A stretch of DNA of 64,000 nt from Fen-1135 sp963705275 (GTDB lineage: Bacteria; Desulfobacterota; Syntrophia; Syntrophales; UBA2185). Positions 17,619 through 26,175 of this stretch are shown here, in pieces. The stretch is from NCBI GenBank assembly GCA_963705275.1, contig OY970063.1:2418001-2482000 (forward strand), read 5' to 3'. The position numbers were made by a program, and so were the translations under genes. The notes under the pieces were generated by a model. That model saw only the letters and a list, made by a program, of their open reading frames with translations, did not search any database and had not been told where the DNA came from. The first letter of the stretch is position 1. Every line of letters starts with the position of its first letter.

Positions 17619-17773
17619 GCCTCATCAATCAACATAATCGGGATATCGTCTTTGATTTCGTACAAGAGTTTACACTTAACGCAGATCAAGCCATCTCCCG
17701 ATTCATTGAGGCGTATGTCACCCTTGCACTTCGGGCAAACCAAAATATCCAGCAGCTCTTTGCTTATGGCCAA
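17603..17773 (-). CDS. Trm112-like zinc-ribbon small protein (YcaR family)
   Basis: A 56-residue protein too short for usual ORF cut-offs. It begins with TTG at 17773 preceded by an excellent ribosome-binding site (GGGAGGGAAGGAA). The residues LLDILVCPKCKGDI, then LICVKCKLLYEIKDDIP and MLIDEA are the signature of the Trm112/YcaR (PF03966) family, with a CxxC plus CxxC zinc-ribbon arrangement. In E. coli the relative ycaR lies beside lpxK and kdsB, so placement at the end of the lipid A/core block is a recurring association. Its molecular role in bacteria is not firmly established; Trm112 in eukaryotes activates methyltransferases. Confidence 0.88.
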   Translation of the reverse strand: MAISKELLDILVCPKCKGDIRLNESGDGLICVKCKLLYEIKDDIPIMLIDEAKKLP

Positions 17774-17833
17774 TTCCTTCCCTCCCTTGCAATTCCTGCG
17801 ATATCTATCCTCTAATCCCCGTCCGGGGAAAAA

Positions 17834-18445
17834 TCAATCAAAAAATACCGAGTAGCCTATAACTCCCGAACTTGTGTCAATGCCTCCGTTGGGATCTGCA
17901 AGATTTGCATTGGACATATGCCGGAAGCGGTAACCTACATTGATGGCTGAGTCCTTTGTGAGATAGTAATAGAAGCCGGCGCCGATAGTATCGGCGAAAA
18001 TAAAGCCACTGGCCTGTTTGGTTGTGACTATAGAAATATAATGCGGTCCAACGCTCCCGAGGGCATAGGCGGACAAATTGCCCATGATTGGATGCATGTA
18101 TTGCAGGCCAATGCCAATGCCACATTCGAAGTCAGTTTGTGGATTCACAACGGGATTGATCTGAGGCTCGACAAAAACGGACAGCGTTCCGCTGTGATTC
18201 TTAAGTCCTGAGAAATACCTTTTCAGATCGACACCGAAATGGCCGATCAGGAATACAGGCTGATAGCTCCCCTCCGGAATGCTGCCGTTTCCGAAACCGG
18301 CTATAAATCCCATCTCTGTGAAGAATCTGTCGCTGGCGCGACCTTTTTTCTGCACTTCTTCGGAACAATAAGCACAGTTAACCGAGAGAATAATGACGAC
18401 GACAATGGAGATCGTTAAGAGTGCAGCATTTCGAAGATTCAACAT
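17834..18445 (-). CDS. PagL-like lipid A 3-O-deacylase (acyloxyacyl hydrolase family)
   Basis: Predicted outer-membrane beta-barrel esterase that removes the 3-O-linked acyl chain from lipid A. At about 203 aa it has a signal peptide (hydrophobic run TISIVVVIILSVNCAYC near the N-terminus) followed by alternating barrel strands. The C-terminal active-site region YRFRHMSNANLADPNGG matches the PagL pattern with the catalytic His and Ser two residues apart. I prefer the ATG at 18445, with GAGGTG seven bases upstream, over the GTG at 18454. It is the penultimate gene of the LPS block, 10 bases after waaC. The activity is odd if the lipid A is amide-linked at position 3 (see findings). Confidence 0.8.
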   Translation of the reverse strand: MLNLRNAALLTISIVVVIILSVNCAYCSEEVQKKGRASDRFFTEMGFIAGFGNGSIPEGSYQPVFLIGHFGVDLKRYFSGLKNHSGTLSVFVEPQINPVVNPQTDFECGIGIGLQYMHPIMGNLSAYALGSVGPHYISIVTTKQASGFIFADTIGAGFYYYLTKDSAINVGYRFRHMSNANLADPNGGIDTSSGVIGYSVFFD

Positions 18446-18455
18446 TCTATTCACC

Positions 18456-19484
18456 TCAGCCAGATAATTTTTCTCTTACATCATGAAAGACTTCTTCAAT
18501 GGTAATGCCGTACATACATTCCATAGAGTCGCACTTCTTCAGGAAACAGGGGCTGCAGGATAATTCCTTCCGTATCACCACATGTCCTTTTCCGTATGGG
18601 CCCGTTCGGGATGGATCGGTGGGACCGAAAAGGGCGATAACGGGTGTCCCCATAGCTGCCGCAAGGTGCATGGGACCTGAATCTGTGGTAATCAGGAGCG
18701 CAGATCGCTTATAAAGATAGGCCAAGTCTCGCAGCGTCGTTTTCCCTCCAAGGTTTACAGAGGAAGTCTTCATCAGGGATTGAATGTGCTCCAATTTATC
18801 GTGCTCGGATCCCGTGAAGATAATTCGGACCTTCAGTTCTTCTGCAATCCTGTCACACAACCCGGCGAATCTCTCATCCGCCCAGAGTTTAGCGTCCCAT
18901 AGCGCTATCGGGCTTACTGCCACAAACCGATCCTTCCTGTCAATGTCGTTTCTTTGCAACAATTCTTCCACTCTGTTTATGTTTTCTTCGCCGACTGGAA
19001 TCAAAAATTCCGGGTCTTTGATATCAGCACGCAGATACCGGAGGAAATCGAGGTAGCGGTCAACGGCGTGTTTATTCATATCCTCGTGGATCTTTTCATT
19101 GAGGAATAGAGCGCTGAGTTCCTGCATGCTATCGTAGCCCAGCTTTCTCTTGCCGGAACTGAGAAGGACAAGAACGGCACTCTTGATGAGACCATGAAAA
19201 TCAATTACAAGATCGTAGGGCTGCTTTCTCAGATCATTGATGAAGTTTCTAATTTCTCTTATGGGTCTTGTGATACGGCCCTCTCTCAGATCCCTGATCC
19301 ATTGTTTTCTGTGGGAGACTACGACTCTGTCCAGGTATGGGTGGTCGGAAATCAGGTCTGACGAGGCATCTTCAATGGCCCATGTGATATTTGCGTCGGG
19401 ATAAAGCTTTCTCAGGGCGGCCAAAGAGGGGAGGGTATGGATAACATCGCCGATAGCGCTCAATTTTACAATCAGAATATTCAT
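18456..19484 (-). CDS. waaC: LPS heptosyltransferase I (ADP-heptose:Kdo-lipid A, GT9)
   Basis: Adds the first L-glycero-D-manno-heptose to the Kdo of inner-core LPS. The N-terminus MNILIVKLSAIGDVIHTLPS carries the conserved aspartate of GT9 catalysis. The donor domain shows VNLGGKTTLRDLAYL and ITTDSGPMHLAAAMGTPVI, followed by ALFGPTDPSRTGPYG. At 342 aa it fits WaaC. The ATG at 19484 (MNILIV) is better supported than the upstream in-frame codon at 19511. The order waaF-gmhB-waaC and the motifs distinguish it from WaaF (20135), but assignment as heptosyltransferase I rather than another core GT9 is partly by context. Confidence 0.87.
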   Translation of the reverse strand: MNILIVKLSAIGDVIHTLPSLAALRKLYPDANITWAIEDASSDLISDHPYLDRVVVSHRKQWIRDLREGRITRPIREIRNFINDLRKQPYDLVIDFHGLIKSAVLVLLSSGKRKLGYDSMQELSALFLNEKIHEDMNKHAVDRYLDFLRYLRADIKDPEFLIPVGEENINRVEELLQRNDIDRKDRFVAVSPIALWDAKLWADERFAGLCDRIAEELKVRIIFTGSEHDKLEHIQSLMKTSSVNLGGKTTLRDLAYLYKRSALLITTDSGPMHLAAAMGTPVIALFGPTDPSRTGPYGKGHVVIRKELSCSPCFLKKCDSMECMYGITIEEVFHDVREKLSG

Positions 19485-19529
19485 GCCAAATTTTCCGTGA
19501 GATCGCTTCACGTGGTCAGCAATGACAGT

Positions 19530-20138
19530 CTAAAGCTTTTTCGAGCGTCTCTTTCTTTGGTCCTTTATGATCCAATTAACAGCATCGAGAATATCATCTG
19601 CGATATAATTCGGCTTACAGATTTCGGGAGAATGGGACGTTAAGTCTTTCTCTATGGTATCTATACCGTAGCCTGTCTTGACGAGGATTCCTCTTGCTCC
19701 CACCGCATGTGCCACTTGGATGTCTTTGAGCATATCTCCCACCGTGTAAGAACGCATGAGATCTATGTCGAGCTCTTTCGCGGCTTCGATAAGCATTCCT
19801 GCCCCCGGCTTCCTGCATGCGCAGGACTGCAGATAATGCCCGATACCTTCTGAATGGTGATGGGGGCAGTAGTAGAAAGCATCAATGAATGCACCTTTTC
19901 CCCGCAGCATTTCCTGGATGTGCTCGTGAACCTTCCGGACGAACTCCTCGGTGAAATATCCCTTTGCCACCCCTGACTGATTTGTAATCACCACGGCCTT
20001 CATTCCGCTTTCGTTGATCAGCCTGATCGCTTCCCCCGTATTGGCAAAGAGCTTGAGTTTGTCGATGCTGTCCAGATATCCCACCTCTTCATTGATCGTA
20101 CCATCCCTGTCCAGAAAAACTGCCGCATTCTTTTTCAT
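19530..20138 (-). CDS. gmhB: D-glycero-beta-D-manno-heptose 1,7-bisphosphate 7-phosphatase
   Basis: Removes the C7 phosphate of heptose 1,7-bisphosphate on the way to ADP-heptose for the LPS core. The 202-aa HAD-superfamily enzyme has the nucleophile motif VFLDRDGTINEE, VVITNQSGVAKG (motif II Thr/Ser), the zinc-binding loop CPHHH...CACRKP typical of GmhB, and YTVGDMLKDIQVAHAVG with the Mg-binding aspartates. It overlaps waaF by 4 bases (ATGA) and precedes waaC, a functionally consistent operon. The other heptose genes (gmhA, hldE) are not in the window. Confidence 0.93.
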   Translation of the reverse strand: MKKNAAVFLDRDGTINEEVGYLDSIDKLKLFANTGEAIRLINESGMKAVVITNQSGVAKGYFTEEFVRKVHEHIQEMLRGKGAFIDAFYYCPHHHSEGIGHYLQSCACRKPGAGMLIEAAKELDIDLMRSYTVGDMLKDIQVAHAVGARGILVKTGYGIDTIEKDLTSHSPEICKPNYIADDILDAVNWIIKDQRKRRSKKL

Positions 20139-21193
20139 TTAGCTAATAGACCTCTGGCAATTTCATAAACTTCCTCAACACTAATCATGTCCATGCATCT
20201 GAAGTCTGTTGGGCATGTCTCTTTGAGACAAGGGCTGCACGGGGCGCCTTTGTAGATAACTATACTTCTGTCTCCGACTGGGGAGGTGGTGACAGGATTT
20301 GTCGATCCGAAAATGGCGACCGTAGGAATATTTAAAGCCCCGGCAACATGCATCAGACCGGAATCGTTGGATATAAAAAGAGCGCACCTGGAAATAACCG
20401 CTATGGCCTCCTTCAGATTTGTTTTCCCGGCAAGGTTGATCAGTGGCTGATGGGCAAACTGCTCTATAAGATCAGTTACCTGCCTGTCTTCATGACTCCC
20501 GAAAAGAACCACCTGTGCGGAAAGGTCTTTAATCAACATGTCACTGACGGCGGCAAACCTCTCCGGAAACCATCTCTTCGCGGAGCCGTAAGTAGCCCCC
20601 GGTGCGATACCGATTATAAGCCGCTCTCTCGATATGGCATGTTCCCTGAATATCTTTTCTGACAGAATCTGATATTCATTTCCCGGATGAAGATGTACCT
20701 TTGCTTCTGCGGAAAGGCATCCAAGGGACTTTACCATCTCCAGGTAGTACTGGATCTGGTGCACTTTCCTGATGCCTTCCGTCCTCTGGACGGAGTGTGT
20801 AAGCAGCAATCCCCTTGCGTCGGAGTTGTATCCACACCGGACAGGAATACCGGCCAGCCTCGTTATGATGGCCGCCTCTATGGCATTCTGCAGGAGGATG
20901 GCAGCATCAAATCTCCTGGCATTCAGTTCTTTTGCCAGTCTTAGTTTTCCGGCAATGCCTGAATGAGACCCGGGGCTTTTGAACAAGATGACGTCATCAA
21001 TGTCTTTGCAAATATTGAATATCTCCGCAACCCACGGCTTTGCAAGAACAGATATCCTCGCGGAGGGAAAAGTATCTCTGATGGCGCGGATTGCTGGAAG
21101 CGTCATGATTGCGTCTCCGATCCAATTCGTACCCCGTATCAAAATATTTCTTGCCCTGTCAAAGGGAATATTTGTTGAGATTCTGACCTTCAT
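20135..21193 (-). CDS. waaF: LPS heptosyltransferase II (GT9)
   Basis: Adds the second heptose of the LPS inner core. The N-terminus ILIRGTNWIGDAIMTLPAI is diagnostic for WaaF, and the donor site includes FISNDSGLMHVAGALNIPT and AIFGSTNPVTTSPVG. The C-terminal CSPCLKETCP resembles the cysteine-rich end common in this family. At 352 aa the length is standard. It overlaps the acyltransferase gene by 4 bases at 21190-21193 and gmhB by 4 bases at 20135-20138, showing tight translational coupling in this operon. Confidence 0.93.
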   Translation of the reverse strand: MKVRISTNIPFDRARNILIRGTNWIGDAIMTLPAIRAIRDTFPSARISVLAKPWVAEIFNICKDIDDVILFKSPGSHSGIAGKLRLAKELNARRFDAAILLQNAIEAAIITRLAGIPVRCGYNSDARGLLLTHSVQRTEGIRKVHQIQYYLEMVKSLGCLSAEAKVHLHPGNEYQILSEKIFREHAISRERLIIGIAPGATYGSAKRWFPERFAAVSDMLIKDLSAQVVLFGSHEDRQVTDLIEQFAHQPLINLAGKTNLKEAIAVISRCALFISNDSGLMHVAGALNIPTVAIFGSTNPVTTSPVGDRSIVIYKGAPCSPCLKETCPTDFRCMDMISVEEVYEIARGLLAK

Positions 21194-22103
21194 TTATTGG
21201 CGGCACCTTCTTCCGCGTGCGTCTTCGCCGCCTGCCACGGTTTTGTCTTCCATCTCTGATGGATCCAGAGCCATTGATCCGGATACTCCCTGACCGTATC
21301 TTCTATAACCCTAGTGAAATTCTGGGTATTGATTAGAATATCCGCATCGTCTTTGCCTGAGCGGATGACCGCCATCTCTTCCTTGAAGAAAAGCCTGTAC
21401 TTGCCGTTTTCCAGCCTGACTATATAGGCAGGGATAACCGGCGCTTCCGTATGAAGGGCAAGGTGCGCCAGCCCGTTTGTCGTACAGGCGGGCCGTCCGA
21501 AAAAATCCACAAAGACACCCTCCTGCCAGGCCATGTTTTGATCAATCAGGATACCCAGAATCTCATTTCTTTTGAGGCTGCGGAGCATCTGCCGCATCGC
21601 GCGTTCTTTGGCACAGGTGTATTGCCGGTGGAGGAGCGGACGGACGCGACCAAATCGTCCAGCACTGAGCTATCGAGAGGGCGATAGATAACGACGGCCA
21701 AAGGCTTTGAGATTATGGGCATGGCCGCGGCTCCGAGTTCCCAATTGCCGAAGTGGGCGCCAAACATGAGGACGCCTCTGTTCTTCTCCAGGGCCTTTTC
21801 CAAATGTTCCAGTCCTTGGACATCAACCAGATCGCTGATGTTGTCCTTTGTCAAGGAAGGAATGTCAAAGAAATCCGCTGCCACAATGCCGAGGGTCCTG
21901 TATACGCCTTTTGCGGTGGCGATGATTTCATCCGCGCTCTTCTCCGGGAAGGCGCGCCTTAGATTGTGGATAGTAATAAACCTCTGTCTCGGAGAGAGAT
22001 AATAAAAAAGGCGGAACATCCCGATCGAGATATCTCTTCTCAATTCCCGTGGTATAGCGCTTACGCACTTGAGTATTATCTCTGCTGCTCGTGACCTTTT
22101 CAT
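21190..22103 (-). pseudogene. Lipid A late acyltransferase (LpxL/HtrB family), single-base frameshift
   Basis: Membrane-bound acyltransferase that adds a secondary fatty acyl chain to lipid A. The N-terminal part (from ATG 22103) carries the catalytic HX4E motif HFGNWE at residues 117-122. Around 21607 the frame shifts by -1: the first frame ends in unrelated residues at 21546, while the C-terminal half continues in the other frame as MRQMLRSLKRNEILGILID and QNMAWQEGVFVDFFGRPA. Restoring one A in the AAA run (minus strand) gives PKERAMRQML, a good family match. With the repair the protein is about 304 aa, normal for the family. It overlaps lpxK by 4 bases. Either a recent mutation or a homopolymer sequencing error. 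Confidence 0.85.
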
Positions 22104-23212
22104 TTCAGTCTCTCGAAGATCAGCGCTTCAAATTCCTCCGGGGAGGGGAGCATTTCCATCTCCACCCTCAGGAGAAAAACATCTTTCAGGAAAGCGGGGA
22201 AGTGTGTCAAACGAACGCCGTCCTTTTCAGTGGTAATAATGACGTCAGCCGAGGAATCGGCGCATCTTTTCTGAATATACGAGATATCTGCCTCGGTATA
22301 AGGGTAATGATCAGGGAAGTCAATGAAACTTGTTACGGTCCAACCTAATGATTCGACGGTTCTCCTGAATGCCTCAGGTGACGCGATGCCGGCAAAGGCA
22401 CACACTTTTTTCCCTTTCATGAACTCCAGGGGATAGGCCTTTTCCGTATCTGCGCGTATGATGTCTTTTGGTCGAAGGCACACAGAGAGGACAGGACGGA
22501 ACGAGCCTATGCCATGCTCCTGGTATTTCGGATAACGGCCGTTTCTGGCGCTGTCTCTCCATATGACGAAGTGGGCACGAGTCAATGCTCTCGTTGGTTC
22601 CCGAAGTGGTCCCCTGGGGAGCAGGAAACCGTTTCCGAAGGGCAGTTCCCGATTCAGGATGACAATATCGATATCCCTGAAGATGCGTCTGTGCTGGAAT
22701 GCATCATCAAGGATCAAGACATTGGCCTTTAGGTTCTCTATGGCAAAGGCGGCCGTCCGGGTTCTTTCCGGTCCTGTAAGCACCGGTATGCCCCTGGCCG
22801 CTCGTGCAATGAGGATCGGCTCGTCTCCCGCCTCATTTTCCCCCATCAGGATTTTTTCGCCGTCCGATACAACGTTCACGGCGCATTTGGCCTTTCCCCC
22901 ATATCCCCTGCTTAATACGGCCGGTCTGTATCCCTTTTCTTTCAGCGATTTTACCAGCATTATCACCGTCGGAGTCTTTCCTGTGCCGCCAACGGTAATG
23001 TTTCCGATGCTGATGACCTTGCAGGGAAGCTTGGTCTGCTCAAGGATGCCACGATCATACATGAGGTTTTTCAAGTTCACGCAAGATCGGTAGAACAGAG
23101 ATAGGAAGGATAGAATCAGAGTCAGGGGGTTCAGAAGGGACGCACCAGTATCGGAGTACCAGATTGTTCTCAGCTTACTGGAAAGTTTTTTCAATGCCGT
23201 TCCTGTTTTCAT
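22100..23212 (-). CDS. lpxK: Tetraacyldisaccharide 4'-kinase
   Basis: Phosphorylates the 4' position of the lipid A disaccharide at the inner membrane. The P-loop VISIGNITVGGTGKTPTV lies at about residues 62-79, preceded by a membrane-associated helix. RPAVLSRGYGG and LILDDAFQHRRIFRD, followed by VILNRELPFGNGFLLPRGPL, are LpxK signatures. I chose the ATG at 23212 (MKTGTALKKL), giving 370 aa and a 38-base overlap with msbA; the longer in-frame extension encodes no family-like sequence. The next gene downstream is the LpxL-type acyltransferase (4-base overlap). Confidence 0.92.
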   Translation of the reverse strand: MKTGTALKKLSSKLRTIWYSDTGASLLNPLTLILSFLSLFYRSCVNLKNLMYDRGILEQTKLPCKVISIGNITVGGTGKTPTVIMLVKSLKEKGYRPAVLSRGYGGKAKCAVNVVSDGEKILMGENEAGDEPILIARAARGIPVLTGPERTRTAAFAIENLKANVLILDDAFQHRRIFRDIDIVILNRELPFGNGFLLPRGPLREPTRALTRAHFVIWRDSARNGRYPKYQEHGIGSFRPVLSVCLRPKDIIRADTEKAYPLEFMKGKKVCAFAGIASPEAFRRTVESLGWTVTSFIDFPDHYPYTEADISYIQKRCADSSADVIITTEKDGVRLTHFPAFLKDVFLLRVEMEMLPSPEEFEALIFERLK

Positions 23213-24926
23213 CTTTAAACTGCATGTTGTAAAACTTAAAGTATTCTCCTCTTTTTTCCAGGAGAGATTCATGGGTTCCCTCTTCAACAATCTCGCCGTT
23301 TGCAAGGACCAATATCCGATGGGCGTTGCGGATTGTCGAAAGCCGGTGTGCGATGATAAGTGTCGTTCTTCCTTTCATCAGATGCTCCAAGGCATCCTGA
23401 ACTTCGATTTCCGCCTCTGTGTCAAGGGACGATGTCGCTTCGTCAAGGATCAGAATGGGCGCATCCTTGAGTAGGGCTCTTGCAATAGATATTCTCTGCC
23501 TTTCCCCTCCGGAGAGCTTTGCCCCCTGTTCGCCGATAACAGTATCGTATCCGTTAGGTAAATTAATAATGAAGTCATGTGCGTTGGCAGCTTTCGCAGC
23601 CTGGATGATGTTCTCATCCGACTTTTCTATGTTGCCGTAGGCGATATTATTTCGCACCGTGTCATTAAAGAGTATGGTCTGCTGTGTGACGATGCCGATC
23701 TGCCCACGCAGGGACTCTATGGTGACATGGCGGATGTCATGGCCGTCTATCATAATGTGCCCGTGCGAGACATCATAGAATCGCGGGATCAGATTGACCA
23801 GGGTCGTCTTACCGCCGCCGCTCATGCCGACAAAGGCAACAACTTCACCGGCTTTGATAGAGAGATTTATGTTTTTCAAGACCGGTGCTTCTTCGTAACA
23901 GAAGGTAACGTCCCGGATATCAATGCCCCGCGCGATTTTCGAAAGCTCGATGGCATCGGCGTCATTTTTTATATCCGGCACGATATCGATGATATTGAAA
24001 ACCCGCACTGCTCCGGCAATTCCCTGCTGGATTGTGTTATTCACATTGGTCAGCCGCTTGACTGGCTCGTAGAGCATTATTAGGGCTGTCAGAAATGAAA
24101 AAAAAGTGCCTGGTGTGGAAACGCCTTTTATTACCTGGTACCCTCCATAGAAGATAATCGTAGCGATTCCTATACCTCCTAAGAATTCCATGAAAGGGCT
24201 GGAAATGGCGTTTACGGACACGGATTTCAAAGCAAGTTTAAAGAGGTGCTCGTTTTCTTTTGCAAACCTTCTGTTTTCATATTCTTCCATGCTGAAGGCC
24301 TTAACGATCCTTGTCCCGGAAATTGTTTCCTGGAGAAGTGTGGTAAGAGTGCCTATGGTAACCTGGGTGCGCGTGGCAATGTTTCTCATTTTCGCACCGA
24401 ACTTGGCTATAGGATAGATGGTGAGAGGAAATATAAACATGGCAATTATTGCCAATTGCCAGTCTCTGTAAAATATGACAAATACGAGACATATGAGGGT
24501 GAAGGAGTCTTTCAGGAGACTTGTGACTGCTTCTGACACGGCTCCTTGGACGTATGCGACGTCGTTGGTAATCCTGGACATGAGGATGCCTGTCGGATTT
24601 CTTGTGAAAAATGAAAGGGATTGCATCTGTATCCGTCTGTAGAGATTATTCCGCAAATCCGCTACAACCCTCTGGCCTATAAAACTCATCAGTATCGTTT
24701 GCGTATAATTGCAAACCCCTTTTATCAGGTATATGACAATAACGGCGATAGGGATCCACATGAGCATATCGGAGTTTCTCTTGAGGAATATCTCATCTAA
24801 GGCCGGCTTTACAAGAAAAGCCAGGGCGGACGTTGTAGCGCCGACAACAAGCATGCAGAACATCGCCAGGATGAACTTCGATGCATGTGGCTTCGCAAGC
24901 TGTAAAAGGCGTTTAAAAATATCCAC
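23175..24926 (-). CDS. msbA: Lipid A export ATP-binding/permease protein (ABC exporter)
   Basis: Flips core-lipid A across the inner membrane. A 583-aa half-transporter with six transmembrane helices in the first 310 residues and an ABC ATPase domain: Walker A VGMSGGGKTTLVNL near 370, signature LSGGERQRISIARALL near 471, Walker B ILILDEATSSLDTEAE, and the H-loop IIAHRLSTI. Start GTG at 24926. Position between lpxB and lpxK supports MsbA over other ABC exporters. A waaA (Kdo transferase) gene, often between msbA and lpxK, is absent here. Confidence 0.93.
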   Translation of the reverse strand: MDIFKRLLQLAKPHASKFILAMFCMLVVGATTSALAFLVKPALDEIFLKRNSDMLMWIPIAVIVIYLIKGVCNYTQTILMSFIGQRVVADLRNNLYRRIQMQSLSFFTRNPTGILMSRITNDVAYVQGAVSEAVTSLLKDSFTLICLVFVIFYRDWQLAIIAMFIFPLTIYPIAKFGAKMRNIATRTQVTIGTLTTLLQETISGTRIVKAFSMEEYENRRFAKENEHLFKLALKSVSVNAISSPFMEFLGGIGIATIIFYGGYQVIKGVSTPGTFFSFLTALIMLYEPVKRLTNVNNTIQQGIAGAVRVFNIIDIVPDIKNDADAIELSKIARGIDIRDVTFCYEEAPVLKNINLSIKAGEVVAFVGMSGGGKTTLVNLIPRFYDVSHGHIMIDGHDIRHVTIESLRGQIGIVTQQTILFNDTVRNNIAYGNIEKSDENIIQAAKAANAHDFIINLPNGYDTVIGEQGAKLSGGERQRISIARALLKDAPILILDEATSSLDTEAEIEVQDALEHLMKGRTTLIIAHRLSTIRNAHRILVLANGEIVEEGTHESLLEKRGEYFKFYNMQFKDENRNGIEKTFQ

Positions 24927-24981
24927 TTGTTAATAAAATCCGAATTCTAAAAATTTAAACATCAAAGAATCAACATCTGGC

Positions 24982-26175
24982 TCAGTGCCTGGGGCTTATC
25001 ATATCATATGCCAGGCGGGCAACCTTTTCTGCCGCACCGTGGCTTCCCAGCATGTCTTTGATTTTTGACAGTTCCGCTTTGACATTTTCCATGCGCTCCC
25101 TGCTTGCAAGAATGTCGATGACATTGGCCGCTATCTTCGCCGGGCTTGCTTCAAACTGGATTAACTCCGGCACAATTTCCTTTCCGGCAATGATGTTGAC
25201 AAGACCAATATGGTCAACATCGATGACCATCTTGCCTACATAATAGGAAGGTGCAGATACCTTATAAATGATAATCATGGGTGTCTCCATCAGCGCCGTC
25301 TCCAGTGTTGCCGTCCCTGAGGCAACCATGGCTATGTCTGTGCAACCGATGACATCGTAGACTTCATTGGGGATAAGTCTCACGGCTACAGGATATTTTG
25401 TAATTATCTCTGAGACGAAGGCAATATCAAGTGTATCGGCAAGAGGCAGCACAAATTGCACAGGCTTGATCTTTTCCTCTATGATCTCCGCTGCCCCAAG
25501 CATTACAGGAAGGAGTCTAGTCACCTCCGATTGCCTGCTTCCGGGCAGAATTCCCACCGTTGTCACCCCTTCACGGAGATCGAACCTGCGAAGCGCCTCC
25601 TTGCGGGGATATTTCGTCCTGACTACATCCAGGAGGGGATGACCGACAAAGGTTGCATCAACGCCGGCTTCCTTGTAGAGGTCGGCCTCAAAGGGGAGAA
25701 TCACGGCCATTTTGTCGACCATCTTTTTGATTTTTCCGATTCTTCCTCTTCGCCACGCCCATACCTGGGGGCTAATATAGTAAAAAACCTTCACACCACA
25801 TTTCTTTGCTGCCCTGGCGAGAGGAAGGTTGAAATCCGGGTAATCAATTAGGATAAGAAGGTCGGGTCTGTCTTTCTTCAGGGATGACTTCAGTTGAGCC
25901 AGGACTTTCAGTATGAAACCCAGTTTGGAGACAACCTCGGTGAGCCCGACTACGGCCATCTCTGCGGCGTCTGCTGTCAGCTCTACGCCGGCCGCCTTCA
26001 AATTCCTGCCGCCGACGCCATAGAATCTTATTTCCGGATCAATTCTATGCATTGCCTGTACAAGGTTTCCACCGTGGAGGTCACCGGATGCTTCCCCCGC
26101 CACAATCATGATTTGTTTTTTGCTTGAGCTTTGTCTATCTTGTCTGTCTTTGGGGGGGGGTATTTCAGGGTGCAT
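24982..26175 (-). CDS. lpxB: Lipid-A-disaccharide synthase
   Basis: GT19 enzyme that condenses UDP-diacyl-glucosamine (or the diamino analogue) with lipid X to make the lipid A disaccharide. Key segments are IMIVAGEASGDLHGGNLV, LILIDYPDFNLPLAR, FYYISPQVWAWR, VGHPLLDVV and VGILPGSRQSEV. At 397 aa it has about 20 extra N-terminal residues compared with the usual family start. These lie between the ATG at 26175, which overlaps gnnB by 11 bases, and an internal ATG just before IVAGEASGD. The extension is encoded over a run of nine C (minus strand; 26152-26160), a slippage-prone tract. Operon partner of gnnA/gnnB and msbA. Confidence 0.93.
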   Translation of the reverse strand: MHPEIPPPKDRQDRQSSSKKQIMIVAGEASGDLHGGNLVQAMHRIDPEIRFYGVGGRNLKAAGVELTADAAEMAVVGLTEVVSKLGFILKVLAQLKSSLKKDRPDLLILIDYPDFNLPLARAAKKCGVKVFYYISPQVWAWRRGRIGKIKKMVDKMAVILPFEADLYKEAGVDATFVGHPLLDVVRTKYPRKEALRRFDLREGVTTVGILPGSRQSEVTRLLPVMLGAAEIIEEKIKPVQFVLPLADTLDIAFVSEIITKYPVAVRLIPNEVYDVIGCTDIAMVASGTATLETALMETPMIIIYKVSAPSYYVGKMVIDVDHIGLVNIIAGKEIVPELIQFEASPAKIAANVIDILASRERMENVKAELSKIKDMLGSHGAAEKVARLAYDMISPRH

